A DNA stretch of 64,000 nucleotides from an uncultured Clostridia bacterium (lineage in GTDB: Bacteria > Bacillota > Clostridia > Christensenellales > DTU072), in NCBI GenBank assembly GCA_946621465.1, contig CAMOOO010000001.1:572386-636385 (forward strand), given 5' to 3'. Below the pieces are notes generated by a model. The model saw only the letters and a program-made list of their open reading frames with translations, did not search any database and had not been told where the DNA came from. Shown piece after piece: positions 27,501-35,973 of the stretch. Position numbers and translations under genes: made by a program. Every line of letters starts with the position of its first letter. Within the stretch, counting starts at the first letter, position 1.

Positions 27501-30500
27501 GTATACGTAGGTGCCGACTTCCAGATCCATTTGTCCGGAAACGTCAGACTTATTGACCGTTTTGCTACTTAGTACACTTTGCAAAGTCTCGTAATTGTCG
27601 TTATCGGGCGTAAAGACGTACGCAATATTGATCTGCGTCCCGGCATCGCCGAAAAATTGATTTTCATAACCGGTCGCAACGGCGTATCTTCCCGTAACCG
27701 TCTCCTGCGTATAGGTAGCTTTTATTACGCCGTCGATAAACATCAGATCGGTTATTCTGTGTCTGTACGCGAGTGTATGCTTTTCGTCATAGATCTGCGG
27801 CTGCGTCGAGACTTGCAAAGGAGCTTTGTTGATAAGTAGCGTGTATTCAAGCGTCCCGGCATAGTTACTGTTGTCAATAGCATATAAGACGGTATAGGGG
27901 GTACTGCTCGCCGGCAATGTCGTGACCGTTTCTTGTTCTCCTGTTGCCAGCTCGGTGACGATAAAGTAATCTTTTGTCTTTACATAGGTTTTGCCATTCA
28001 AGGTATAAGTAAACTGACCGGTGATCCCCGTTAAAGTAAGGATATTGCCGGAATAGGTGAAGAAGGGATAGCTGTCATCCGCATCGTAATAGTTGTAATA
28101 GGACCTCAACCCCTCCAATTCTCTCCATACGGAAACATTACGCGGAGCGGAAGAATTCAGGCTGATGCTAAGTGCTTTTTTATTGATTGTCAGCGGAATA
28201 TTGTGGTCTTCTTCGTGGTAATTATCCGTATCCGTCGGTCTGAACTTAAAGGATAGGTACTCCGTCCCGGCATTGAAGGTACTGGTGTACTCCGTCGTCA
28301 ATGATAATAAATACTCTGCACTACTCATGTAGACGTAGACGTTGCTGCCGGAAGTGTAGTATGACGTGCCATCGGGCGGAAGAACGCCGTTTTGGGAGTA
28401 CACGTATGCCATTTTCTTCGCAACGGTAATCGTGCTGTTTTCTGCGGAAGAATAGTTGTATCTGACTACCGTTTCGTAGCTGATTGGTTCGATGACGACT
28501 TTATCCCAAGCAAGAGAAGCATAGCCGATCTTAAACAGAACGTTGGTATAGAGGAAGTCGAAGTTCGTATAATGGGAACTGCTTTCGTCGACGACGGCAA
28601 AGCACATGAACCAGTCGTAACCGGACTGTTTGCAGTCGTCCGTATGCGCATTCATCTCCGCTATGTATTCTTTTCTCGTCTGATCCGAGGAGGTCTTGTT
28701 GTTTTTGGTGAGCCATTCGTCGTATTTTATCGAAACGATGAAGAATTGACCTGCGATCGACTCGGTCGATTGTACCTTTTTGGTCTCGGATGTGTAGGTT
28801 TGGAAGTTATAACGAACGGAGGCGCCCATACTCGTTATCAATCTGGCTTCTATGAGCGGCTGTCCATAGCAAATATGACAACCGGAGACTATAGAACTTT
28901 CACTGAGGACGGGCCAGTTGATCGAGGCGTGGTTGTTATTGTTGTTTACGCGATGGATAACGTATTCGGCATACCCGGTGCCGGAGTAGTTATTGTCTAC
29001 GATATCGATTTTGACAATATAGTTCCCGGCGTTGTAGGGCGTTTTGACGTAATTTCTTAATGCGTTATCGGGGACTTTGTTTTCTTCAACGCAGATTTCT
29101 TGATAGGTCAATCTACCGTTGCCGACGTTGTAGTAAAAACTATAGTTCCATGCGACGTTGTCGAGGACGATGGTATTGAGTTTAATTTCTACCGAAGGGA
29201 TTTCTTCGTATTGGAACTCGGACTCAAGCGTCCCCGTTACCTTTACGGAAAGATCAATCTTTTTTATCAATTGATACCAAACGACGGAGCCGGTATAGTT
29301 GCAATCGGCGAGCTGGACTCTCATCGCATACAGTCCTGCGGAAATGGGCGGATCACTGACCCAAACGACGTTTTTGAGGTCGATATCTATGGACGGAATG
29401 GATGCATAGGAAACAACGGAATAAGGCGTCAGAAGCATTTTTGTACCCGTACCTTCGGAAAGGAGGGTGCCGTTCTGCGACTCGAATTCCGAATAAACGT
29501 CATAGCTGATCGTTTGTACGGAACCGGAATAGACGAAAATGACCTTTCCTTCCGAATCGGTACTCGTAGCCAGGGTCTCGTCTATCTTGAATTGCACCTT
29601 TGTACACGGTCTGACGTACAGGTTGACGTTGGCGGTCTTAGTGGTATAGTCGGTGTTGACGATGAACTTGCCGTTTTCGTCGTATTGCGGAACGAAACGC
29701 CCCGCACCCAGATCGTATGAACCGATAATGGGGGTGAAGACCACTCTGACGCTCATAAGCCCTGCGGCAGGTCTGGTGTACTCTTTGCTATTTTTGTTGT
29801 CTTCGGTGACGTCCAGTTTATAGTAACCGAGTATGCCGTTGGAGGACAACTGACAATAGAGGTCGTCCTCGTAAAACACCGAGAAAGCAGTATTAAAGGT
29901 CTGACGGTTGGTCTCGGGATCCAATTCCGGATTCCAGTCGATCTTTGCCAAAGAGTCACCGTAATTTATCTCAACGCGTTCTCCTTGATTGAAGGTCGCT
30001 CCGTACAAAGTGGAAAGATCGGGCGTCCCCTGCCTTATCGTCAGTATGATAACGGAGGTGCCGTAATAGGTAGAATCGTTTTTCAACGTGGAAACGCAAT
30101 AGTACGTTCCGCTGTGTACGGGAGCGTTGGAGCCGGACTCGTTGACTCTCTCGTAATAGGCAACGTCGTTCTGATATACGCCGGAAGCCAGCACAAACTC
30201 TTCGTTGGCTCTGTTCGACGTGATTGCGCGCGTGTCATTCCTTGCGACGTACACTCCGGTTTCCGGAATGTCCTCGCCTACAAAGTATCTCGTTCCGTCG
30301 GAGGGGATACGCTTATAATAAGTAGTGGATACGCTGTTCCTTTTGTCGGGCAGTTTAACGGTAACCTGATTGGATACGTACGAAAGGTCCAGACTTTTGT
30401 CGATCGTGACGCTTGTCCCAGTATATTCCGGTCGGGGGTCCACCGCCGTGATCGTGGTACGCAGCTTGAAATAAAAGTTAATGACGCGGTTATTCTCCCA

Positions 30501-32993
30501 CAAACCCGTTTCTTCGTTATAGGTGTCACGACACAGGGAATCGTTGACCTCGAAGGTATACATCGCCGTAGCGACGCTTTGTCCCGAAGGTAAAGTGATC
30601 CACGAACTGGTCAGCGATAGGTAGGTCTGGAATCTGCCGTTCTGCTGGGAGAAAACGAAAGAAGTACAGGGTTGTTTTGCACCGCCACCGATTTGGAAGG
30701 AAGTCAATACGTAGCTGTCATAGACTGCCTTGCTGGTATAGCGAACGAGAAAGCTGACTTTGTCTCCACGGAAAAGGGAGAGAGAAAGCGATTCTCCGAG
30801 GTCCCCTTCTACCTTGTTGGAATAATCCCCGGACAGAACGCCGGAAATGGTTATTTTATCGTAATAAATTTCCACTTCGTTTTGTTGAACGCCGCCCTGG
30901 TCGTCGTTTAAGTTATCGCCGAGGAAATAATTGATCTCAAAGGAGTAATCGGTAATGTCGACTTTGATAAAATATTTGATACGGGTAAAGCTGTAATTGC
31001 CGACGTTATCGTAGGTGAAGAATTCTATCGACCAAATGCCCTTTTTGCGGTATGCCAAAGAATTCGTCTTCGAATCGATATAGGTCATGTCCAGCAGCAG
31101 ACTGCCGTACTCTATATCGACGTATTTCATAGTGAGGAACTTATCCTCGTCGTCTTTTTCTTTGCTGTTTTCGGTAACTTCGCAATAAATGCCGTAATAA
31201 ACGCCGCGTTCCGCCGTATTATAGATGTATTTCAGATCTTCGTTTTGCAAGTCGGCGTTGTTGACGTCTACAATAGCACCGCTCGACGTTTTCTCTCCCT
31301 GCGAAGTGGGATAGGACTCGCCGTAGTAACTCGATTTATAATAAATGGTCAGATCGCTCCCCATGGAGATACTGATTGCAATATCGGAAGAAGCAAGGGC
31401 ATCATCGTAATAGGCATCCAGGCAGCTTTCTTTGAACTGAATAATATCGTTCTCCGATCTGCTCCCCGAATCGTTCTGTCCGATATTCAACGCTTTAACG
31501 TTGTCGGTGCCGTCTTCGGTGACGAGGACTTCATTGTCCGTTGCCGTAAAGAATAACCTGGAACCGTTGGGGTTGATGTACGTTTGATAGAACATATTTG
31601 CCTTGGGATCGGGTTCCGACGGCGTTGAATCGTCGACGAAGATAATGATCTCCGTACTCTTTACCGTAGTGATGGAATAATTCGATAAATTCTTATATCG
31701 AATGGCGGCGGTGATGATGAGATAGGAGTTTGCGTTCCCTGCCAAAATGGTTATCGATGCGTGCAGACCGGAACCGGAGCCTTGCTCCACTTCCATATCG
31801 CCGCTTTCCGCGTCCGACAAAAAGTACTCCAAAATAAGAGTGTCTTCTCCGGGAGAAAACAGTTTTTTGAACATGATACCGCTTTGAATCTGGTTGGCGG
31901 TGGGATCGAGATAGATGTTACCTACGCCACCGGAACCGAGCAATTTCATATCAAAATTGATAACGTCGTTGAGAGAGGCATAGCTTATATCGTTGATACT
32001 GGTGGTTTCTTTTACGTTTCTGTCCGTCCCCGAAATGCTGTACGTAGAGGTGGGGTCGAAAACGATACCGGTATTGGGGGTGACGATGATCTTAATGCCG
32101 ATCTCGGCAAACGCCATACCGCAAGAGCCTTTCTCTACGAAATTTCTTAAAGTGACCTGGACGAAAGAACAGTCCGAACCGGAGTCCTTCGTCGTATAGG
32201 CGCCGGCGTTGACGTTCAGCGTGTTGCCCGATACCATCGTTTCGGTGATCGGGATGTTACACTGCTTGGGTTGCGTGGAGGTAATAGTGCCGCGGTTGTA
32301 CAAGAAACATTCCATAAAGCACGTTTCCGGGTTGCTGTCCTGAATATAGGTTTTGACCGTCGGAAGGCTCATGGCGTTGGGCGTAATGAAATAGGGAACA
32401 AAGCTGACCTTAAGAAGTCTGTCCGCCAGAGCGTCGACGACGTTTTGGCTGAGATTAAAGGTAGCGTTCAACGTGACGTTGTAGTCCGTATTGGGGGTAC
32501 TCATAAAGTAGAAGCAATTATCGGCGATGCCACTGCAATCTCCGTATTGTCCGGTGGCAAAGACGTTCGAGTTATAAAAAATGCTACCGTTATCAATGTT
32601 CGCCGTAGTTATATCGAGCTGATTGGAGTTGTTATAGTAGCAGTAATTATATCTTTTGTCCGAACCGCTCACGTTGCCGGTAGGCACATTATCCCCTTCC
32701 GGTGTGAAGAGCGCGCCGGTATAGCAACAAACGGTCGTGCCGATGCCGTTTTCGCCGTTGGGTAGAAGAGTATAGCTATTGACGTTCTCCCCTGAGGTAC
32801 TTACGTTGACGGTGTTAACGGTGTTTTTGTCAACGGTGTCGCAGAGTATAACGTCGGGAGAGGTAGCAAGACGCAGCGTTTTTGCGGTGAGTGCAGAAGC
32901 GGTATTCGCAGATGCCGGAACAAAGGCAATGATACACAAAAATACCAAAGCCATGATGACCGCCGATAAAAAAACATTCCTTTTTAAACACAT
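21519..32993 (-). CDS. Giant MBG/Ig-like repeat surface protein (3824 aa)
   Basis: The start is ATG at 32993, with GGAGG 8 nt upstream; a GTG at 32999 is too close to it. A signal peptide (about 1-30) is followed by an N-terminal region with several cysteines. A very long array of MBG-type Ig-like repeats then fills the protein, each ending in a pattern like D-x-N-Y-x-G-T ... T-Y-x-I-x-K (for example DNNYSGTGYAEYVI and NNNYAGTKIITLIVNK). A YDG domain lies near residues 3594-3680 (KVYDGTNTIAITGELFG). It ends with one membrane helix and a basic tail (about 3801-3824, ending NPMKKK), so anchoring is by a transmembrane segment, not sortase. It probably forms a long stalk or adhesin; the ligand is unknown. 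Confidence 0.92.
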   Translation of the reverse strand: MCLKRNVFLSAVIMALVFLCIIAFVPASANTASALTAKTLRLATSPDVILCDTVDKNTVNTVNVSTSGENVNSYTLLPNGENGIGTTVCCYTGALFTPEGDNVPTGNVSGSDKRYNYCYYNNSNQLDITTANIDNGSIFYNSNVFATGQYGDCSGIADNCFYFMSTPNTDYNVTLNATFNLSQNVVDALADRLLKVSFVPYFITPNAMSLPTVKTYIQDSNPETCFMECFLYNRGTITSTQPKQCNIPITETMVSGNTLNVNAGAYTTKDSGSDCSFVQVTLRNFVEKGSCGMAFAEIGIKIIVTPNTGIVFDPTSTYSISGTDRNVKETTSINDISYASLNDVINFDMKLLGSGGVGNIYLDPTANQIQSGIMFKKLFSPGEDTLILEYFLSDAESGDMEVEQGSGSGLHASITILAGNANSYLIITAAIRYKNLSNYSITTVKSTEIIIFVDDSTPSEPDPKANMFYQTYINPNGSRLFFTATDNEVLVTEDGTDNVKALNIGQNDSGSRSENDIIQFKESCLDAYYDDALASSDIAISISMGSDLTIYYKSSYYGESYPTSQGEKTSSGAIVDVNNADLQNEDLKYIYNTAERGVYYGIYCEVTENSKEKDDEDKFLTMKYVDIEYGSLLLDMTYIDSKTNSLAYRKKGIWSIEFFTYDNVGNYSFTRIKYFIKVDITDYSFEINYFLGDNLNDDQGGVQQNEVEIYYDKITISGVLSGDYSNKVEGDLGESLSLSLFRGDKVSFLVRYTSKAVYDSYVLTSFQIGGGAKQPCTSFVFSQQNGRFQTYLSLTSSWITLPSGQSVATAMYTFEVNDSLCRDTYNEETGLWENNRVINFYFKLRTTITAVDPRPEYTGTSVTIDKSLDLSYVSNQVTVKLPDKRNSVSTTYYKRIPSDGTRYFVGEDIPETGVYVARNDTRAITSNRANEEFVLASGVYQNDVAYYERVNESGSNAPVHSGTYYCVSTLKNDSTYYGTSVIILTIRQGTPDLSTLYGATFNQGERVEINYGDSLAKIDWNPELDPETNRQTFNTAFSVFYEDDLYCQLSSNGILGYYKLDVTEDNKNSKEYTRPAAGLMSVRVVFTPIIGSYDLGAGRFVPQYDENGKFIVNTDYTTKTANVNLYVRPCTKVQFKIDETLATSTDSEGKVIFVYSGSVQTISYDVYSEFESQNGTLLSEGTGTKMLLTPYSVVSYASIPSIDIDLKNVVWVSDPPISAGLYAMRVQLADCNYTGSVVWYQLIKKIDLSVKVTGTLESEFQYEEIPSVEIKLNTIVLDNVAWNYSFYYNVGNGRLTYQEICVEENKVPDNALRNYVKTPYNAGNYIVKIDIVDNNYSGTGYAEYVIHRVNNNNNHASINWPVLSESSIVSGCHICYGQPLIEARLITSMGASVRYNFQTYTSETKKVQSTESIAGQFFIVSIKYDEWLTKNNKTSSDQTRKEYIAEMNAHTDDCKQSGYDWFMCFAVVDESSSHYTNFDFLYTNVLFKIGYASLAWDKVVIEPISYETVVRYNYSSAENSTITVAKKMAYVYSQNGVLPPDGTSYYTSGSNVYVYMSSAEYLLSLTTEYTSTFNAGTEYLSFKFRPTDTDNYHEEDHNIPLTINKKALSISLNSSAPRNVSVWRELEGLRSYYNYYDADDSYPFFTYSGNILTLTGITGQFTYTLNGKTYVKTKDYFIVTELATGEQETVTTLPASSTPYTVLYAIDNSNYAGTLEYTLLINKAPLQVSTQPQIYDEKHTLAYRHRITDLMFIDGVIKATYTQETVTGRYAVATGYENQFFGDAGTQINIAYVFTPDNDNYETLQSVLSSKTVNKSDVSGQMDLEVGTYVYSHGHDEFGALTRDFLKSTYSSEGKDESVDTYEEFMRAYFDYQCVVPEDLRFSINISISGSTDGQFVRAGVYEVTLSIDDSVNNYCGLVTTTLTVEKDRAYIVLSDDLKTDDPTDTVYDYIVEKTFDSKGMPQNVVPVLYDSEGQMVSSGGLFTNYYYNAIQTMTPSAIGSYEVRLSMSDSTKSNYILTKATFRNGNWEVGDTEITHVTARLIIGFNKSEATLLNITQVYSQPKEVNINYGINRALCSLEYVRLNDENEETGSRIVGKIPTEAGRYNIHMIFLAENNDGYAADLIWDEPFVIEKYVATILISETVQITYSGRQREVFTSYTEPYGMTLKYSYAVGDSDEYTDIVKTSELGAFHAGEYKIKAEIVNNNYAGTKIITLIVNKSALRIAKAPVFSKYAYHSEIMPTVVEEGVVYCPDRNDAYAIPGTYTLSFDTIGRLSVGTPTVTYTFTPSPDEFGYVDYAVVTGQTKLTIEKADYDMNLVSLMLNGKVVLVTEDEIVSYNSDNYEIYARFQVENGSDEYIYDYTGVNSDFVIRVDHYFNWDVSTPNPPSSTPSDIGDYTIKATVVSKNYKGTKTWTYKLIISAGEPVISGLETLDCTLPIGSNSSVLVSPEHNYFSGVTATAKNHPEKIIAGSFSVENKQFNRANRNEVTVTFTPEDQDASSFSSVSFTVIVNVIGKDAFRMSSASAESEAPVDLPSGVTINNDDWTSANIRDGMICSRNIYPADVIVSGTSSLSGSGQQHGAYIAIKPSGGVNYLYYGATLGQFSLTFEPCTPGCAECLQAVSYLSSNGVLRFEDDLSTIPDVGSYIPVVYILNEIGDNNQERYQLNNMRGLIQLGTDENSGDYILRKYVLIPKETESSVGTDTELIGFVGYSLRDNYRLVITDHNKIISANPTSLKTSLDDVAELNASYRGTLVQINEFISQNYVYSTLPSVALKIYTEVIDENIVIGKSSRVYNGAGITVNDLMISIFNTNVSINEDYFFITVYDSEGNVSDGVDIGTYTVFIRLQDEEYFYYGEKTVTFTIEKREISSEITLSKTTDTFGSDTFTTAPSVLYQGEIIPSGEVTVSFRLLGTTGNFVSAVYSAGTYEMKVVISSGNYYGERILTYTIAKKALSIVSSKTYIFSYGNERSENRDVDIVFSDGSDMEKTIYFEKAGYSRTTTVPMDAGEYTVTVVLADANYYLTNPSFSYVIQNSRGITVEEQPTIQTQISIDGETYHIKYGTKLSALNTKFLGGRTVIDNTGEIVSGQFMVDPASNDVVLDAGTQTVNVLFKPESTNYSSISFTMSVIVSRVDLYVVFDNISATYTRYGLANEVTYTVSGASEEVGIVLTFVREEDGVSYSNPVDAGWYNIIVSCRNTNYTVRTSTRYGSSGQPVFTIYKATVDEIRTERDSSKPVANSIKVGQNLMESALNNGRTFYNGFNNAVEGTYSFITAESFQNAGEYNVSYVFKPTESKNFNAYTSTVKIKVEPGKAIINCTEVYATYGTPANFSGLRTMFTTTPSNVSYKVITIDLTEGRRDKNGDPIFYDDSKELYMNANTYIFTCQVDDPNYEPDVFTFQYIVQKKTISMDFVNEKGNVVTAYSVLYGKDAGYGVKFYDSNDTTGKLTYMLRDADSMQKGVVSVRYSFQSRDSDVSYSGKGNPTELGSYTITATLNHSNYQAVATATYRISKGVVEDIIFDVDSLSKQVYGSVSAPIIRTIPDGVNYYVIYQGYDRTMPMEVGTYNITVYIDDISYGSAQESAVFKINPKALTISSYSVSDKVYDGTNTIAITGELFGVLANDEVSLTLRAATIDDSAEAGKHGVKITWYNLSGLKAENYILTVPDCTEIVEIKTATVRDVNSGSYMTAEEGFADGTGISFYEVDSVQNQTSSTSKAVGASSTIIGYTITVNGEPTITTGQYKICVEIPEEYRSTDFTVDFNGQTVLDPHREGDMYVFNTSVSSGQIVFSKSSFKYTYAIIIAAVVIVLIGIILVLVLNPMKKK

Positions 32994-33008
32994 ACGCACT
33001 ACCTCCGC

Positions 33009-33023
33009 GGCTCGAATCGAGCC
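33009..33023 (-). promoter_or_regulatory. Leader hairpin beside the ribosome binding site of the giant MBG gene
   Basis: GGCTCGAATCGAGCC is an inverted repeat that can form a 5-bp stem with a 5-nt loop. In the mRNA it lies directly upstream of the GGAGG site of the gene starting at 32993, so it could affect ribosome access. Confidence 0.4.
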
Positions 33024-33037
33024 ATTCTACTCTCCTA

Positions 33038-33055
33038 ATGATAATATATTATCAT
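33038..33055. promoter_or_regulatory. 18-bp perfect palindrome over the -10 region
   Basis: ATGATAATATATTATCAT is a perfect 18-bp palindrome that covers the -10 box of the minus-strand promoter. The location fits a repressor operator; the protein that would bind it is unknown. Confidence 0.45.
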
Positions 33056-33075
33056 AGTTATACACCAAAAGTCAA
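33048..33075 (-). promoter_or_regulatory. Promoter of the giant surface-protein cluster
   Basis: The minus strand carries TTGACT (33075-33070), a 16-bp spacer and GATAAT (33053-33048). It is the only clear promoter found upstream of the 27-kb minus-strand gene series. Confidence 0.6.
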
Positions 33076-33111
33076 CCCGTGCGCGCGCATTTTAAGATTG
33101 GCAAAACAATA

Positions 33112-33140
33112 TTGCTTTTTTTATCCCCTTATGATATACT
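33112..33140 (+). promoter_or_regulatory. Promoter of the metallophosphoesterase gene
   Basis: TTGCTT (33112-33117), a 17-bp spacer and TATACT (33135-33140) precede GGAGG (33165-33169) and the ATG at 33179. Confidence 0.6.
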
Positions 33141-33178
33141 TTTGATATCCTTTTCATAACTGCCGGAGGCGATTTTTT

Positions 33179-35110
33179 ATGAAATCTAAGTTTTTTATTG
33201 TGTTCCTTTGCGCGCTACTGATCATGACCGTCTTTTCTTTGACGGCTTGCACCGAGGAGCCGGAAGATCAGCCCACTCTTTCCACCACGACGGACGTCAC
33301 CGTATTTTCCGACATACACGTCCTTTCGTCCGATCAATTCGGAGATACTCTTACGCCAGGATTACAGCGGATAGTAAACGTTAACGAAAAAGTCATCGGA
33401 CTATCGGAGGCAATATTCCGTACGGCAATAGACGACTTTATTGCAAGCGACAGTCCCGTTTTGATCCTTACGGGCGATTTGACCGACGACGGCGCAAAAG
33501 TCGCCCATCAAGCGGTAGGGCGCGAATTAAAGAGAGCGGAAGACGCCGGTAAAAGGTGCTACGTCATCAACGGGAACCACGATATCAACAATGGAGCGAC
33601 CTCTTATAAAGAAGAGGAAAAACAGGATATCGACAGCGTTACTCCGGAGCAATTCGAGGAGATTTATCGTGATTTCGGCTTTTCCGAAGCGTTATCGAGG
33701 GACGATAATTCACTTTCATACACGGCGGAACTTTCCGATAAATATCGTCTTATCGCCTGGGACATCGCCAAATACGATGTTGTACCGGGTACCGTTCGTT
33801 CGGTGGAACACCGCCATGACCCCTACGTTACGACGGAGAGGTTGAACTGGTTGGATATGCAATTAAAACTATGTTATCTCGACGGTAAAACGCCCTTTTT
33901 GATCACACACTTTCCCATCCTCTCGCACATAGGACCACTGGTTGGAAGTATGTCGCACGTCAACAGACAGAGCGACGTATTAAACGTACTGTACAGGCAA
34001 CAAAGCCCCGTTCCGTTCAGTTTTTGCGGACACGTTCATCAACAGGACATCGCGTCCTATGCCTATCCCGATAACGAAAACTATTATTACGAGATCGAAA
34101 CGGGGAGCCTTTCTTATACCACCCTACCCAAACGCCATTTCGTAGACGTGGAAGGCGCCGTTACCATCACCACGATGCAACAAAGTTACGTAAATGCCGC
34201 CTACATCCCCGCCTTTTATTCCGACGAAGAGCGCGCACGGATCCTTGCCGATCTGCCTTCTTACGTTTGGGAATACGAGAACGAGAGTTTTTCCAAATAC
34301 ATGTACGGCAAGCTCTATCTTGACGATATTTGCGCCCTACTCGGCGTAACAGACCTGGATGCCGTAGACAGAGCGCAGGAGATCGTAGATGCCTTCTACT
34401 ATATGCCCCTTTATGAAAAAGACGCAAACGGCGGAAAGAGTCTGGAAGCAATCTGCGTTAAAAACGGCGTGACCGACTTCCCGGTCATTACCGACGGAAA
34501 AACGGTGGGTGAATTCCTTGCAACGCTGATTAAAAACAACTTTGCAGGAGACGAAAAATGGGATAAGGACTCCGAAAGAGCAAAAATGCTACGCTATGCC
34601 CTTTACGCCGCGTTAGATCAGATAGCGGAGTCGAAGATCTTTCAATATTTCGGCTACCTGGAAGAAAAAACGAACGGAGAGGACGTCGCTAACATCAGAA
34701 ATTTATTTGCGACGGGAAAACTTGAAATCGTGCAAAGCGACATACTGCAAATATTGACCCACGTTCCTGCCGTGAATAAAGTCGATCTCATTCGCAGACT
34801 TATCAGCGGTTCTTCGGAGAGTATCGCCGAAAAACTGGCGCCCCTTCTTGAAAACATCGACACGCTTATTCAGATTGTCCCCGAAGGAAAAATCCGCGAC
34901 CTGCTATTCGAAATCTACAACAGCGAAGAAGGTTTTGCATCCGTTATCGATTTGCCGCTGACGGAAACCAAGGAAGGATATCTCAACGTCGGCGGTATCG
35001 TCGATATCGTGTATTCGATAATAGGTGAAGGATTGCTTTGGGACGACGGTGCCAATGATAATGAATTTTCCTTTCTTATTTCCGTCCCCGTAGTCGAGAC
35101 AGACGAATAA
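33179..35110 (+). CDS. Metallophosphoesterase lipoprotein (643 aa)
   Basis: The signal peptide ends in a lipobox with Cys24 (SLTAC). The calcineurin-like phosphoesterase metal ligands are in order: D45-x-H47 (FSDIH), G99-D100 (TGDLTDDG), G132-N-H-D (NGNHDIN), THFP, and GHVHQ near residue 285. The remaining C-terminal half, about 330 residues, has no recognised domain and is helix-rich. An extracytoplasmic phosphodiesterase or phosphatase acting on wall, teichoic-acid or nucleotide substrates is plausible; the substrate is not inferable. The next gene downstream is a polysaccharide deacetylase, consistent with envelope metabolism. Confidence 0.9.
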   Translation: MKSKFFIVFLCALLIMTVFSLTACTEEPEDQPTLSTTTDVTVFSDIHVLSSDQFGDTLTPGLQRIVNVNEKVIGLSEAIFRTAIDDFIASDSPVLILTGDLTDDGAKVAHQAVGRELKRAEDAGKRCYVINGNHDINNGATSYKEEEKQDIDSVTPEQFEEIYRDFGFSEALSRDDNSLSYTAELSDKYRLIAWDIAKYDVVPGTVRSVEHRHDPYVTTERLNWLDMQLKLCYLDGKTPFLITHFPILSHIGPLVGSMSHVNRQSDVLNVLYRQQSPVPFSFCGHVHQQDIASYAYPDNENYYYEIETGSLSYTTLPKRHFVDVEGAVTITTMQQSYVNAAYIPAFYSDEERARILADLPSYVWEYENESFSKYMYGKLYLDDICALLGVTDLDAVDRAQEIVDAFYYMPLYEKDANGGKSLEAICVKNGVTDFPVITDGKTVGEFLATLIKNNFAGDEKWDKDSERAKMLRYALYAALDQIAESKIFQYFGYLEEKTNGEDVANIRNLFATGKLEIVQSDILQILTHVPAVNKVDLIRRLISGSSESIAEKLAPLLENIDTLIQIVPEGKIRDLLFEIYNSEEGFASVIDLPLTETKEGYLNVGGIVDIVYSIIGEGLLWDDGANDNEFSFLISVPVVETDE

Positions 35111-35151
35111 CAAAAGTATAAAACGCAACGAGAAGGCACACGCTAAATAAC

Positions 35152-35973
35152 ATGAAAAAGTTTTTCATTTGCGTGTGTCTTTTTTTATTCTGTTTTCCCT
35201 TATTCGCCTTTTCTCCATATGAAGAAAAAAGCGTTTCTTTGCCCGTAATTATGTATCATTCGGTAACTTCCCATGGAAAAAGCGAATACATCGTTACGGA
35301 AAAACAATTGGAAAACGATCTAAGTTATTTGAAGGAAAACGGCTACGTTACGGTAACAGCCAAACAGCTCTGCGATTACGTTGACGGGATGGGCGAGTTG
35401 CCGCCTAAGCCCATCCTATTGACGTTCGACGACGGACACTATAACAACCTATCCGCCGTAGTGCCGCTCCTGGAACGGTACGACTGCCACGCCGTCGTTT
35501 CCGTAATAGGGAAGTTCTGCAAATATTCTTCCGATCACCCCGAAGAAAGTCACCATCCGGAATACTCCTATCTGACGTGGGATGATATCAAGGCGCTGAA
35601 CGAAAGCGGCAGAGTGGAGATAGGAAGTCACACCTACAATATGCACAACTACTCTCCCCGTTTCGGTATCGGACGTATCAGCGGCGAAGATGACGTGACG
35701 TACGAAAAAAATCTTAGAAACGACCTAAATAAACTCAACGACTGTTTAGCCCCCTGCGACGTCAAACCGACAGTGTTTGCTTACCCGTTCGGAAGGTATA
35801 ATTCCATTGCTCAGTCCACCCTGCTTTCTATGGGGTTCAGAATGACGTTAACGTGCAGTGAGGGTATCAATACTATCGAAAAAGGGAACCCTGATTCACT
35901 TATTCATTTAAAAAGATACAATCGAGCATCCTCGCTCACGACGGAAGATTTTTTCCGCCGTTTGTGGAAGTGA
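35152..35973 (+). CDS. Exported polysaccharide deacetylase (NodB domain)
   Basis: This 273-aa protein begins with a signal peptide or signal anchor (about residues 1-20). NodB-domain hallmarks are MYHSVT (about 34-39), the TFDDG motif with catalytic and metal Asp residues (D93, D94), and the metal-binding SHTYNMH (H160 and H165). FAYPFGRYN near residue 205 is also typical. Such enzymes remove N-acetyl groups from peptidoglycan or other glycans. It lies 41 nt after the phosphoesterase gene and likely shares its transcript. The 3' end overlaps the convergent membrane-protein gene by 38 bp. Confidence 0.9.
   Translation: MKKFFICVCLFLFCFPLFAFSPYEEKSVSLPVIMYHSVTSHGKSEYIVTEKQLENDLSYLKENGYVTVTAKQLCDYVDGMGELPPKPILLTFDDGHYNNLSAVVPLLERYDCHAVVSVIGKFCKYSSDHPEESHHPEYSYLTWDDIKALNESGRVEIGSHTYNMHNYSPRFGIGRISGEDDVTYEKNLRNDLNKLNDCLAPCDVKPTVFAYPFGRYNSIAQSTLLSMGFRMTLTCSEGINTIEKGNPDSLIHLKRYNRASSLTTEDFFRRLWK

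Noticed and set aside
21519..32993. Repetitive DNA in the giant genes considered as CRISPR or satellite repeats
   Set aside because: The repeats are degenerate at DNA level and correspond to protein domains in an unbroken frame.
32994..32999. GTG start at 32999 for the 3824-aa protein
   Set aside because: It is only 2 nt from the GGAGG core; the ATG at 32993 has normal spacing.
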